From the NCBI RefSeq assembly GCF_905220365.1, contig NC_061152.1:1229001-1293000 (forward strand): a DNA stretch of 64,000 bases, given 5' to 3'. Origin of the DNA: Vanessa cardui (taxonomy: Eukaryota; Arthropoda; Insecta; Lepidoptera; Nymphalidae). Under the pieces are notes generated by a model. The model was not told where the DNA came from. It did no database searches and was given only the letters and a program-made list of their open reading frames with translations. Shown here one piece after another: positions 54,802 through 64,000 of the stretch (position 1 is its first letter; the number at the start of each line of letters is the position of its first letter). A program made the translations under genes and the position numbers.

Positions 54802-56499
54802 CAACCGACTTCCAAAAGGAGGAGGTTATCAATTCGTCTGTATTTTTTTTTTTTTTTTATGTTTGTTACCTCATAACTTTTAACTGGGTGGACCGATTTT
54901 GATAATTTTTTTTTGTTTGAAAGGTAGTGCTTTCCGTGGGGTCCCATTTTTTTAAAATTTTTTTCCGATGATGGTATCCGTATGAAAACGACATAAGTCT
55001 TAAATTTGCATTATGTATATGCGCGACAAATAGGTGAATAACTCAAAATCACGTTAACCAATTTTGATGATTCTTTTTTTATTATAAAGGATATACTTAA
55101 AGGGTAGTTTGGTGAAAGTTTGGTAAGATTCTGAGCACAGGATCCATGACAAATTAAGGGAACGGGAGGGAACGGAACAATTCTGAGGAGCACGTTAGCA
55201 ATACTCGGTCGAATCTTTTATTTATGGGTTACTTGGATATTTGAATCACCTTCCGGAACGTGGTTATGTTCATGTAATTGTCATAATCGAATATTATAAT
55301 CAACTAGCGACCCGCCCCGACTTCTCACGGGTGCAATACTGATACTAAATATACTAAAGAATTTGTTTATTTACGACATCATATTGCAAACTTCTAAAAT
55401 TGTCAGTGTTTCTTTACTATATTATTCATTTATTATATACACAAACCTTCCCCTTGAATCACACTATCTATTTAAAAAAACCGCATCAAAATCCGTTGCG
55501 TAGTTTTAAAGATATAGGGACAGAGAAAGCGACTTTGTTTTATACTATGTATTGACGGAACTCCTAAACGGCTTACAGTTAGGATGCGATTTGGGGCAGA
55601 ATTTCTTTCTGTCTTTAATCAAATTTTGTGTATATGATGTGATGTCATATGATTTACGACATAGCATACGAATAGCTCTTTTGCAAAGTTTTTTTACTGA
55701 GGTCGATTACAGCTCATTCGAGGGTGGTAGCTTGTAGTTTATGCCGCATGACGTATTAAAGCCGCATTTTCGAAAGTCTATTTTTGCTTTATTCGAAAGT
55801 TTCTTTTGAAATTGTCCCTGAAGTAGTTTCTGATTCATATAAACGGCACGCTTAATCTATCCATATTAAGAAAAAAATGTTAGTCTACATCAGCTTCACT
55901 TAAAATCAAAAAATAAATAAAATTTTAACAAAAAGAAAAACCGACTTCAAACAAAACAGTATTTTAAAACAAATTAAAATGCACTAAAAAATAATAAAAA
56001 TAATTGCATATTTAACACATTTTTGAGAGTCCTCCTAGGTAAAATGAAATGAAAAATATTAGACTACTTAAAAGTCGATTTACGATTATATAACGTAGCT
56101 ATAGTTATTGTTATATTTGGAGCCGGTGTCAGCCACGGGCACACGCTTCATCAATCAAAAGAAAGAGGCGATACGAGCCTCTTGATTGACCCAGTGTAAT
56201 ATCGTATAAAAGGAAATTTGTAAGAAACATTTCTTAAAGTATTCTCGTATTGTTTTTTGATAGGTATAGTATAGGGTTGGCTGACACCGACTCCAAATAT
56301 AGCAATAATTATAACTACATTATATAATCGTAAATCGACTTTTAAGTAGTCTAATATTTTTCATTTCATTTTACCTAGGAGGACTCTCAAAAATATGTTA
56401 AATATGCAATTATTTTTATTATTTTTTAGTGCATTTTAATTTGTTTTAAAATACTGTTTTGTTTGAAGTCGGTTTTTCTTTTTGTTAAAATTTTATTTA
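54802..56499 (+). mobile_element. Twin foldback element, copy 2
   Basis: Same ends, length and internal order as 44072-45769, including an ACCCGCCCCG-family block at 55305-55550. It is inserted within the hAT-like MITE. The inverted repeat occupies about 55915-56499 with loop 56140-56270. Confidence 0.75.
55915..56499. repeat. Large inverted repeat, loop flipped (copy 2)
   Basis: Left arm ends GGAGCCGGTGTCAGCC; right arm starts GGCTGACACCGACTCC, the reverse of copy 1. The loop reads CAATCAAAAGAAAGAGGCG ... CTCGTATTGTTTTTTGATAG, the reverse complement of the copy 1 loop. Confidence 0.85.
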
Positions 56500-56729
56500 T
56501 TTTACGTAGTAATACGTTATAATACATCATAATTACGTAGTAATTCGTTTTGCGTAATTAAAACATCTTTCCCCTTTATCCTAATCCCTTTTACTTATTG
56601 TTTTTGTCAAGCTATCCTTTTTACTTTTAACGAAATATATAGTAAAATAAACGGTCTCCGGCGCGGCACACTTTTTTCTCTTGTTTAGTATGGATATAAC
56701 ATATCTGTTTATTAGAATATCATTGGCTC

Positions 56730-57290
56730 CGTTATAATGCTCTTAATAACAAAAAAGTATATTTTGACTTGTTAATTCATAACAAACAGACATAATACAT
56801 CCGTCATCCGTGTTAATATTTATTTATTTATTTATTAAAACAATTCATAATAGTATCATATCACTGTAAGTAATATACATTGTTTCCTATCGACAAACAA
56901 ATTAAGTACCAACAAAATTACAACAACAAAACTGAAATGGAGCTTAAATAAATAATTATTACGGACCTATAACGAACTCTTTCATATTATCATTATCAAA
57001 AAATCGACCAATCATAATGCAATGTTTTATTCATAACACGCTTAAAGCGCTTTACTTTTTATGTTCTGGAATAACCGTTCAATGATTATGTAGCTTCGAA
57101 GCACTTAAAGCGCTGAAAATCAACAAGTTTTGCTTACTTTAAAATTTGAAAGAGTTGTCGTTCATGTTTTGCGTTTCGAGAAGTTTATAATTGTTTTAAT
57201 ATAGTTTAGTGATATAAGGAAATAAAATCGTTTTCTTCTGACGAAATAAAAATTGTGTTTGAAGTTAATCGTGAATAGTTTTTACTTCGA
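56730..57290. other. Intron segment with a LINE-like tail
   Basis: A TTTATTTATTTATTT run at 56818-56835 followed by low-copy sequence suggests a LINE 3' end in minus orientation to about 56955. Near 57050-57120, AAGCGCTTTA and ACTTAAAGCGCT form a weak inverted pair. Confidence 0.35.
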
Positions 57291-57291
57291 T

Positions 57292-57335
57292 ATGCTTCTA
57301 AACAAATACTTTGCTTCTATGCAAGAAGTAAAAAC
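57292..57335 (+). CDS. Possible alternative first exon of the RRM gene
   Basis: ATG at 57292 encodes MLLNKYFASMQEVK plus two bases and meets the donor AAAAAC|GTGAGT. The phase (2) is the one required by the next exon at 58867, so splicing would give a product lacking the RRM. It could equally be chance, since one random donor in three is in phase. No transcript evidence is available. Confidence 0.3.
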
Positions 57336-57339
57336 GTGA

Positions 57340-58530
57340 GTACTTTTTATTAAACACATTATTAGTAATAAAGTATATAATAGGCGTGTTTTTTTCTAAA
57401 CTTAAAGTTTGTACGTAAGTTGAAAATAGTTATTACCGTAGTTGTTACATTAAACTTTTTATAATTTGCGAATTCGTAATAATAAATATGGCGGGTATAA
57501 GTTAATTTTGTAATTCTCGAATATTTAAGTTGATATTTCTTTTGTTATAACTATATAAGTGTCTTAATCAGTTTTTATATTTACATCTAGAAGTTAACTA
57601 AATATATACTTATAAATTTTTTTATTAAATCTTATTGGTTTTGAAGTTTGAAATGCATTTACTTTCACTCTTTACGAAAATTTATCACAATGAAAAATAT
57701 ACATGGACTCTCTTTGGTAGAACTTATAACTATAGAACTAATCTTTCTTACACCCTAAACTCTAAGAAAATACTCTAAAAGAAGTATGTTATAAGGAAAT
57801 ATAACATTACTTACCTTTGAACCATAGATCAACAATTAGAATTAAAATAATTATTATACAGTATAATTATACACTTTGATATTAAAGGTTTATGTAGGCC
57901 TTCATTTTTATATGTAATAAATAACATATAACAACAAATAGGCTAGTACTAAGCACTTTATGTGTAATTTTACAAGGTAAATTATATTTAAAGTTAACAT
58001 TGCTTTGAAATGTAGATATTACCGGAGAAAGCAACATAGTTACACATGATAATTATGAGTACTGTGTAAACCATTCAAAATAATTTTAGATTTTTGTATG
58101 ATGTGTAATACCTAATTTTAATAAAACATAATGTTGCCTTATGTAAACATTATTTACTCTATGTTAATTGATGTAATACTTCTATGGTACATTTGTTTTT
58201 GTTTAAATTCATTTTATTCAATATTAATCTCTTTGACGTTGCCTCCTGTAGTCGAAGGAGCTGGTACATTTTGAAATAGTATTCTATATAATGGACTCGG
58301 CAAATGTTTGTATCCTTTGATGGAGGTCCTTAACAAATACATTGATAATTTGAGAGATACTTCAACGTAAAGGTGTACTGTGATTTTGATAACCGGGCTT
58401 GTGGAGAATACACTGGATAGATTCACATCGGCAAAATGCAGGTTGCCTTGTTTTGTTTTCTTTTACTTTAGAGATGAGGAAATTGAAAGATGAGATGATA
58501 AATATTGTTATATGTTATTATTATTATTAC
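57340..58530. other. Intron segment, no classified element
   Basis: AT-rich, low-copy sequence. An antisense frame of about 75 codons at 58214-58445 is the only open stretch (see findings). Confidence 0.4.
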
Positions 58531-58537
58531 ATTTTTA

Positions 58538-58758
58538 CTTGGCAGTAGGGCTTTGTGCAAGCTTGTCTGGGTACCATCCACTCATCAGATATTAGACATT
58601 ATAACATCAACAATGGTACTCAATACTAACTACAGGCACAAGGGACAGAACATCTTAGTTCCCAAGGTTGGTGGCGCATTGACGATGTAAGGAATAGTTA
58701 ATATTTCTTACAGCGTCATTGTCTATGGGTGATGGTGACTTACCATCAGGTGTCAAGG
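58538..58758 (+). repeat. SINE-like repeat, family C
   Basis: GCAGTAGGGCTTTGTGCAAG ... CCCAAGGTTGGTGGCGCATT ... ACTTACCATCAGGTGTCAAG. It ends about 110 bp before the next exon. Confidence 0.75.
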
Positions 58759-58866
58759 TATTTCATAAAAAAAAATACGCTTTCTCACCACTGGGCCGTA
58801 TTGTTTCTTGTATGTTATAGTACTTTGGACTAATAGATTTTAATATATTGTCGTCCATTGTTGCAG

Positions 58867-58933
58867 AAAGCTGGAGGAGGTATCGAACGGCGAAAACAAC
58901 AATGATGATGATATCGTAATCGACGATGACATG
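58867..58933 (+). CDS. RRM-domain protein, acidic exon
   Basis: Acceptor TTGTTGCAG|AAAGC, donor GACATG|GTGAGT; phase 2 in, phase 0 out. It encodes KLEEVSNGENNNDDDIVI and DDDM, a strongly acidic disordered stretch. A hAT-like MITE starts 20 bp downstream. Confidence 0.8.
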
Positions 58934-58953
58934 GTGAGTTATCAGTATTATAC

Positions 58954-59262
58954 CAATGATGTTGTAGTAAACAGATATGTTATTAACGCGCAAAAAGTGA
59001 AGACTAGAAAACGTCCTAATTGGGACGTTTGCCTTTAGTCGTTTTACGTAGTAATACGTTATAATACATCATAATTACGTAGTAATACGTTTTGCGTAAT
59101 TAAAACATCTAGTTATCGCTTTTACTTATTGTTTTTATCAAGCTATCCTTTTTACTTGTAACGATATGTAAAAATAAACTAACATAAACTGTCCCCGGCG
59201 CGGCACACTTTTTTCTGTTGTTTAGTATGGGTATAACATATCTGTTTATTAGAATATCATTG
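58954..59262. mobile_element. hAT-like MITE with CAATGATNTT ends, copy 3
   Basis: Same ends and interior as 38306-38622 (about 309 bp). I see no convincing flanking duplication. Confidence 0.75.
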
Positions 59263-59661
59263 GTTTGAAATATCATATATATATATCAATATCATAAGTA
59301 TTATATATTAACGATTATTTTGAATAAAACGTCATACTGACGTCGCATGTAAGTGTAAGTGCGGTAAATAAAATCCTTATAAAACTTTTTGACGCTCCAA
59401 AAAAACATGGTAAATGTCCCCGTATTAAATAACTAATAATAAAAGTTGTTAACGCTCGGAGTTAACAATAAAAAGGGCGAATTAAATGGTATGCTCTTTA
59501 CTTCGAAGATGGTTCGTATCGTAATAATCGTTACAATTTTTTTTATTGTTGGAATAGCGTAGAATGAAGGACCAATCGCAGTCGTCGACGTCAGTTTGCG
59601 TTTTGTGAATGCTCGAAGTTGAGTTTACTCTTGAACAAAGTTAGTATTCTTTTGTCCACAG

Positions 59662-59796
59662 GGTCTAATAGACGAAGGTCTCGACACGAATCTCGTGCTG
59701 GAGATTGAGGAGTTGAAGCTGAAACACCTGAAGCTCCAAGAGGCTCAGATACAGTGCAAGCAGAGGATGTTGCTACTCAATCGTATCGGGAAGACT
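59662..59796 (+). CDS. RRM-domain protein, coiled-coil-like exon
   Basis: Acceptor TTTGTCCACAG|GGTC, donor AAGACT|GTGAGT; 45 codons in phase 0. It encodes GLIDEGLDTNLVLEIEELKL, then KHLKLQEAQIQCKQRMLLL and NRIGKT, a charged amphipathic helix with L at heptad-like spacing, likely a short coiled coil. Confidence 0.85.
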
Positions 59797-60022
59797 GTGA
59801 GTATGATATTGATGTATAGACTGACCAATCACGAATCGAGTATTTTGAAATACGTTACGTTTCACGTTAGTTTAATTCGCAATTATTGTTAAAAAAACAA
59901 ATTATATCAAATATAAGCATTTCAGTGGCATTTTTTTTATGTTTTTTTTAACATTTTAATAGCAAATGTTTCATAAATACTATATGTACATGTTCCCTAG
60001 AGTATGATATCCTTGAATAGTA

Positions 60023-60183
60023 GTAGAAGTCGAGATGGCCCAGTGGTTAGAAAGCGTGCGTCTTAATCGATGTTTGAGGGTGCAAACCTAGGCAAGCACA
60101 ACTATATATATATGTGTTTAATTTGCGTTTGTAATTCATCTCGTGCTCGGTGAAGGAAAACATCGTGAGGAAACTTGCATGTA
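60023..60183 (+). repeat. SINE family B, 3'-truncated by a foldback MITE
   Basis: GTCGAGATGGCCCAGTGGTT to GAGGAAACTTGCATGTA, then the foldback family (GTTGTCTTAGATTTTCGCGA, 60184-60385). SINE-like AACCTGCATGTGTCTAATTC resumes after it at about 60388, so the foldback probably inserted into the SINE. Confidence 0.65.
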
Positions 60184-60385
60184 ATGTTGTCTTAGATTTT
60201 CGCGATTATTGCACATTGAAATGAAAATAATTTTTAACGGATTTAAATCGCATAGTCTACCAATCGGGTAGTTAACTCGTGATCACGAACGCTGTAAAGT
60301 CCTCGAAACGTTGGGATGATAAAATAATAATAATTAATATACGCGATTCAAATCCGTTATAACTAGTTTTATTTCAATAAACCTG
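60184..60385. mobile_element. Foldback MITE, CCCGACGTTTCGAGCAC family
   Basis: TTTTCGCGATTATTGCACAT ... TCCTCGAAACGTTGGGATGA ... ATACGCGATTCAAATCCGTT. One arm is largely deleted. Confidence 0.6.
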
Positions 60386-60483
60386 CATGTGTCTAATTCT
60401 GTAAAGAGCCATATTGATTTGTATTAAATTTAAGATACATAATTGGATAAGGATTAATGCTGTTACTTAAAAGCCATCAGTGG

Positions 60484-60844
60484 CGTAGCTATCGTAGGGC
60501 CAGGTGGTACAGTGCACCAGGGCCCTCGTGGTCAGGGGGCCCTCTTAACTAAACCTTAAGCTTCTGAAGCTAGAAAATCACAACCATGTTTACAAGATTT
60601 CTTATTTGGTATCTATTATAAAAGATAATTATTAGTTAAAGGGGGATGGGAAGGAGGTGAGGGCCCGGTTCTTTTTCTATGCACCGGGGCCCTTCCTCAC
60701 CTAGCTACGCCACTGATTGGTTTTAATGTTGATAGGTACCTTTTTAAAAAATGATGATTAGGTATAAAATAAATTCGTAATTAAAATAATTTTTTCCTCA
60801 TATCTTAAAGACTTAATAATTAAGTTAAGTAAAATGTTTATTCA
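60484..60844 (+). repeat. CAGTGGCGTAGCTA repeat, second copy
   Basis: See 54225-54602. The left end CAGTGGCGTAGCTATC and the right GGTGAGG...CTAGCTACGCCACTG form TIRs of at least 14 bp around 60480-60716; the shared flank runs to 60844. Confidence 0.6.
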
Positions 60845-61089
60845 GTTTAAGCCATCATTTCTCGTAAAATGTAAAGGATTAAAAAGAGATAGACATATAC
60901 CATTAATGACTTTTATACATTGAAGACCTTTTTATGGAATACAATACAGTATTACATTATTTTGATCTATCTCGTATATATCAGCCAGCGTTTGAAATGA
61001 AAATATGTGCTTATTTACGACATCACATTGGAAACCTCTCAAATTTGGTCAAAAATACTATCTGTATGATATTTTTTTACAAATCCATT

Positions 61090-61330
61090 ACATATAATAA
61101 AATTGGAGTGTCTGTTTGTAATATTAAAATAGCCATTTTTTACTCAATGCATGTGTATGTATACACGGTACATATAAAACAATTAACATTTATTACAATT
61201 TTTGTCGGTCTGTTTGTACCGGCTAATCTCTGAAACGCTTGGACCGATTTTCACTGGTATAACTTTGGCTACAATAATATTTTTTTTGCTATATTTAAAC
61301 GCGTACAAGGTTGCGTGCACAGTTAGTTAA
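61090..61330 (+). repeat. Helitron-like non-autonomous repeat
   Basis: AAAATTGGAGTGTCTGTTTG ... GGCTAATCTCTGAAACGCTT ... GGTTGCGTGCACAGTTAGT. Same family as 47335-47575. It ends about 40 bp before the next exon. Confidence 0.4.
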
Positions 61331-61367
61331 ATTATATATGATTTGAATGAATGTCTTTTTGTTACAG

Positions 61368-61441
61368 ACGACCCAGAAACCAGCAGTCAATCGGTGCATG
61401 TTGCCTGATGGAAGGATTGTTGTTCGCAACACGAACGATAG
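61368..61441 (+). CDS. RRM-domain protein, exon 61368
   Basis: Acceptor TTTTTGTTACAG|ACG, donor AACGATAG|GTATGA; phase 0 in, phase 2 out. It encodes TTQKPAVNRCMLPDGRIVVR and NTNDR. No known domain is recognised. Confidence 0.8.
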
Positions 61442-61505
61442 GTATGACATTCCTTTTATAATTTGACTAGCTACCTAGGTGTCTAGGTTTTATAGGAGTC
61501 AATGG

Positions 61506-61784
61506 CATGAGAGTTTTTAAAGTGGTAAGTGGTAATCACAACACGTGTGCTCTGTAAGGGATATTAACCATTCCCTACATCGCCTATGCGCCCTTAACCT
61601 TGGGAATTAAGATGTTGTCTTTTGTTACTTACTCAGTAAATCTTGAAGTCAACCCAACAGTACTTAGTTACTTAGTTTAGAGGTGAGATATCTGTTGGAT
61701 AGGATGGATGGGTACCTACTAAAGATCTGCTTTAGAGTACCTGCATATATTGCATGTAGATGCTAAAAGATCTTCGATACCTTG
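61506..61784. repeat. Direct repeat, left copy (diverged SINE C)
   Basis: AGTTTTTAAAGTGGTAAGTG to GATCTTCGATACC. It is repeated with few differences at 62088-62370. Its sequence is a diverged minus-oriented SINE C. Confidence 0.75.
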
Positions 61785-61794
61785 GTGATCGATT

Positions 61795-62089
61795 ACTTGG
61801 TGGTAGGGCTTTGTGCAAGCCCGTCTGGGTAGGTACCAACTACTCATCAGTTATTCTACTGCCAAATAACAGTACTCAGTATTGTTGTGTTCCGGTCTGA
61901 AGGGTGAGTGAGCCAGTGTAACTACAGACACAAGGGACATAATATCTCAGTTCCCAAGGTTGGTGGCACATTGACGAATTGGAGAATAGTTATATTTCTT
62001 ACAGCGTCATTGTCTATGGGCGATGGTGACCACTTGATGAGGTGGCCCATATGCTCGCCCGCCAACCTATACCATAAAAAAAAAAAGTT
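61795..62089 (+). repeat. SINE-like repeat, family C, full length
   Basis: GGTGGTAGGGCTTTGTGCAA ... ACCTATACCATAAAAAAAAA. It lies exactly between the two direct repeats. Confidence 0.8.
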
Positions 62090-62370
62090 TTTAAAGTGGT
62101 AAGTGGTAATCACAACACGTGTGCTCTGTAAGGGATATTAACCGTTCCCTACATCGCCTATGCGCCCTTAACCTTGGGAATTAAGATGTTGTCTCTTGTT
62201 ACTTACTCAGTAAATCTTGAAGTCAACCCAACAGTACTTAGTTAATTACTTGGTTTAGAGGTGGGATATCTGATGGGTGGGATGGAACCTAAGTAGGTAC
62301 CCAACCTACTTAAGATCTGCTTTAGAATACTTGCATATATTGCATGTAGACGTTGAAAGATCTTTGATAC
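62088..62370. repeat. Direct repeat, right copy
   Basis: AGTTTTTAAAGTGGTAAGTG to GATCTTTGATACC, about 280 bp, highly similar to 61506-61784 with a short insertion (AATTACTTGG). Confidence 0.75.
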
Positions 62371-62699
62371 CATTTGTATCAGATTCCATAGTGGCCTTGT
62401 TACTGTACTCGTGTACCCTTTCAGCCAATGCTTTTTGCAATTCGGTCATATGCAAGTTCAATCAATGTACAAAATATTATACTTTTGATTCGGTTTATAT
62501 AGTGTTAACTACAGGCTGCCTCGCGGGGTAAAGAGTGCCTCGCGCCTCACATCTGAAAATAAATTTGAAAAAGTATGGCCCACCAAATGAATAAGATCAC
62601 AGCAATGTACGTGATTTTGTCAAAAAAAATGGGCTTTTCAAAATACATTAAGTTTAAATCACCAATAATACACCAATTTTGTTAAGTATATTGCGATTT

Positions 62700-63160
62700 T
62701 GACCTTTACATCAAATCACATCAGCCCGTTTTTGTCCACTGCGCATCCAGCTCCTGCCTGCCGCCTTGCGTATATCGTCACTCCACCGTGCCCGAGGGCG
62801 TCCTACACTACGTTTGCCGAGACGCGGTCTCCACTCTAGAACACGTTTTCTCCAGCGGTTGTCGGTTCTGCGACAAATATGGCCAACCCACTGCCACTTC
62901 AGCTCACTAATCCGGTGGGCTATGTCGATGACTTTGGTTCTTTGACGGATCACCTCATTTCTGATGCTATCCCTCAAAGAAACTCCGAGCATAGCCCTTT
63001 CCATAGCACGCTGAGCGACTTTAAGCTGGTGGACCAGCCTTGCCGTGAGTGTCCACGTTTCGGCTCCGTATGTCATGACGGGTAGGACGCACTGATTGAA
63101 GACTTTAGTCTTGAGGCACTGTGGGATCGACGATGTAAAGATTTCGACCTTAATTTTGTC
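62700..63160 (-). pseudogene. RTE-type LINE RT C-terminal fragment
   Basis: On the minus strand: PQCLKTKVFNQCVLPVMTYG, ETWTLTARLVHQLKVAQRAM, ISELKWQWVGHICRRTDNRW, GKRSVGRPRARWSDDIRKAA and SWMRSGQKRADVI. This is the typical C-terminal part of lepidopteran RTE-clade ORFs. It is 5'-truncated, with the inner end close to 63160, 15 bp from an RRM-gene exon. Confidence 0.8.
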
Positions 63161-63174
63161 TATTCCTTTCGCAG

Positions 63175-63220
63175 GACGGAAAACCAGGATGTAGCGTTTA
63201 GTTCAGCGGCTGGTGACTCG
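63175..63220 (+). CDS. RRM-domain protein, last exon in the window
   Basis: Acceptor TATTCCTTTCGCAG|GACGG, donor GACTCG|GTAAGT; phase 2 in, phase 0 out. It encodes TENQDVAFSSAAGDS. The gene continues beyond 64000. Confidence 0.7.
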
Positions 63221-63457
63221 GTAAGTAAAAATAATGTTCTTTTATTTACTTTTAACCATACTGTATTGTAACACCACAAATATATGCACACTTAAACTTA
63301 TACCATATCGTGTAAAAGCAATTTCTCTCAAAGAACTTGAGGTCAGGTGAGGCTGCTGAAATTAGCTATATAAACAGTAATTATTACATCAGATTACTTG
63401 ATGTATGACAGTATTGTCTTACGTTGACCTCGATGAGTGCAGGTGCACTGTTTAATA

Positions 63458-63792
63458 TAGTACGATACAACGTAGATGTAGCATCGGTAAATTCAATAAA
63501 ACCGATTACTGCCGATTTATACAACCAATAGAAACAGCTCCCAATCGCGCCACTCGATGCTATTCGTCGCTATAGATTCCCGCGTCAGTTCGACCCGAGA
63601 CAGCGAGTGCGTGTAAAGCGACGCGTCGAATTGACGAATATATTAGGTCGTGTGATATTACAAGTTGTTACGTTTGTGTAAAGATCATATTCACATAAGA
63701 AATAGATATTGATAATTTGGGATGGCGTGCTCACTTCGGATGTGATCGGTTTTACGAATTTTGCCGATGCTACGTCTAAATTGTGCGTACTA
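63458..63792 (-). mobile_element. TIR MITE, TAGTACGACA family, minus
   Basis: TAGTACGATACAACGTAGAT at the left, TCTAAATTGTGCGTACTA at the right, flanked by TA. The interior is the reverse complement of 9432-9779. The 115-codon ORF across it recurs in the other copies and is not a gene. Confidence 0.75.
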
Positions 63793-64000
63793 TACCTTAA
63801 ACTTTGAATTCTTACTCTTAAAAGGAGAGTTTCGTTATAATATTGAATCGTTTGAAATAAGCAAGCAAGACTTGGTATATAGTTGAATATTTTCTTCCAG
63901 ATGTTGGTAAATAAGGTTGACTTTTGAATCATTAAAATTGTTTTTTTTTCTTAATTTGACACGAAATGACATTTGTAAATGTGTAGTCTATTTTTAAACT

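Larger units (their letters stand above)
54713..56725. mobile_element. hAT-like MITE copy 2, split by a 1.7-kb insertion
   Basis: CAATGATGTTGTAGTAAACA ... GGGACGTTTGTCTGTAGTTG (54713-54800) is the left part. TTTTACGTAGTAATACGTTA ... AGAATATCATTG (about 56502-56725) is the right part, in the order of the intact copies at 38306 and 58954. The outer flanks GCTCCGTA and GCTCCGTT match at seven of eight bases. Confidence 0.8.

Noticed and set aside
63585..63932. 115-codon minus ORF
   Set aside because: It lies within the MITE at 63458-63792 and its translation mirrors the 9432 copy.

Overview
The window looks like nuclear DNA of a lepidopteran, probably a butterfly. It is AT-rich and its introns are long. 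It is saturated with tRNA-headed SINEs, short TIR/foldback elements, CR1/Jockey- and RTE-type LINE fragments, and one intact I-type (endonuclease-RT-RNase H) non-LTR retrotransposon. There are no bacterial operons, no CRISPR array and no free-standing tRNA or rRNA gene. Splice sites, phases and family motifs were read by eye; no search was run.

Three host genes are supported. (1) Minus strand, 14015-14207: the first coding exon of a PPP1R37-like protein phosphatase 1 regulatory subunit; the rest lies outside the window or was not found. (2) Minus strand, 26144-19877: a four-exon gene for a compact CNC/Bach-type bZIP protein of about 252 residues. All four exons join in phase across introns of about 1.2, 3.3 and 1.1 kb. 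(3) Plus strand, 33945 to beyond 63220: an RRM-domain protein with a non-coding first exon and eight phase-consistent coding exons giving 260 residues so far. It has an N-terminal RRM, acidic and coiled-coil stretches, and continues past the window. A Vreteno-like (RRM plus Tudor) identity is possible but unproven.

Layout: 1-14000 is repeats (SINE families A, B and C, two TIR MITE families, LINE ends). 14015-14500 is the PPP1R37-like start. 14500-19700 is intergenic, with a hAT-like MITE and hairpins. 19877-26144 is the bZIP gene. 26294-31876 is a full-length retrotransposon with a 12-bp target-site duplication, both ORFs open, lying about 160 bp upstream of the bZIP start codon in divergent orientation. 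33900-63220 is the RRM gene, whose introns hold most of the interesting repeat structure.

The most unusual signal is a pair of 1.70-kb elements (44072-45769 and 54802-56499) in the long RRM intron. They run in the same direction, but each ends in a large inverted repeat whose loop lies in opposite orientation in the two copies. Sequence markers in the inner arms travel with the loop, while the outer arms are matched within each copy. This looks like a loop that flips by recombination between its arms. One copy sits inside a hAT-like MITE and the other inside a LINE fragment, so the insertion order can be read.
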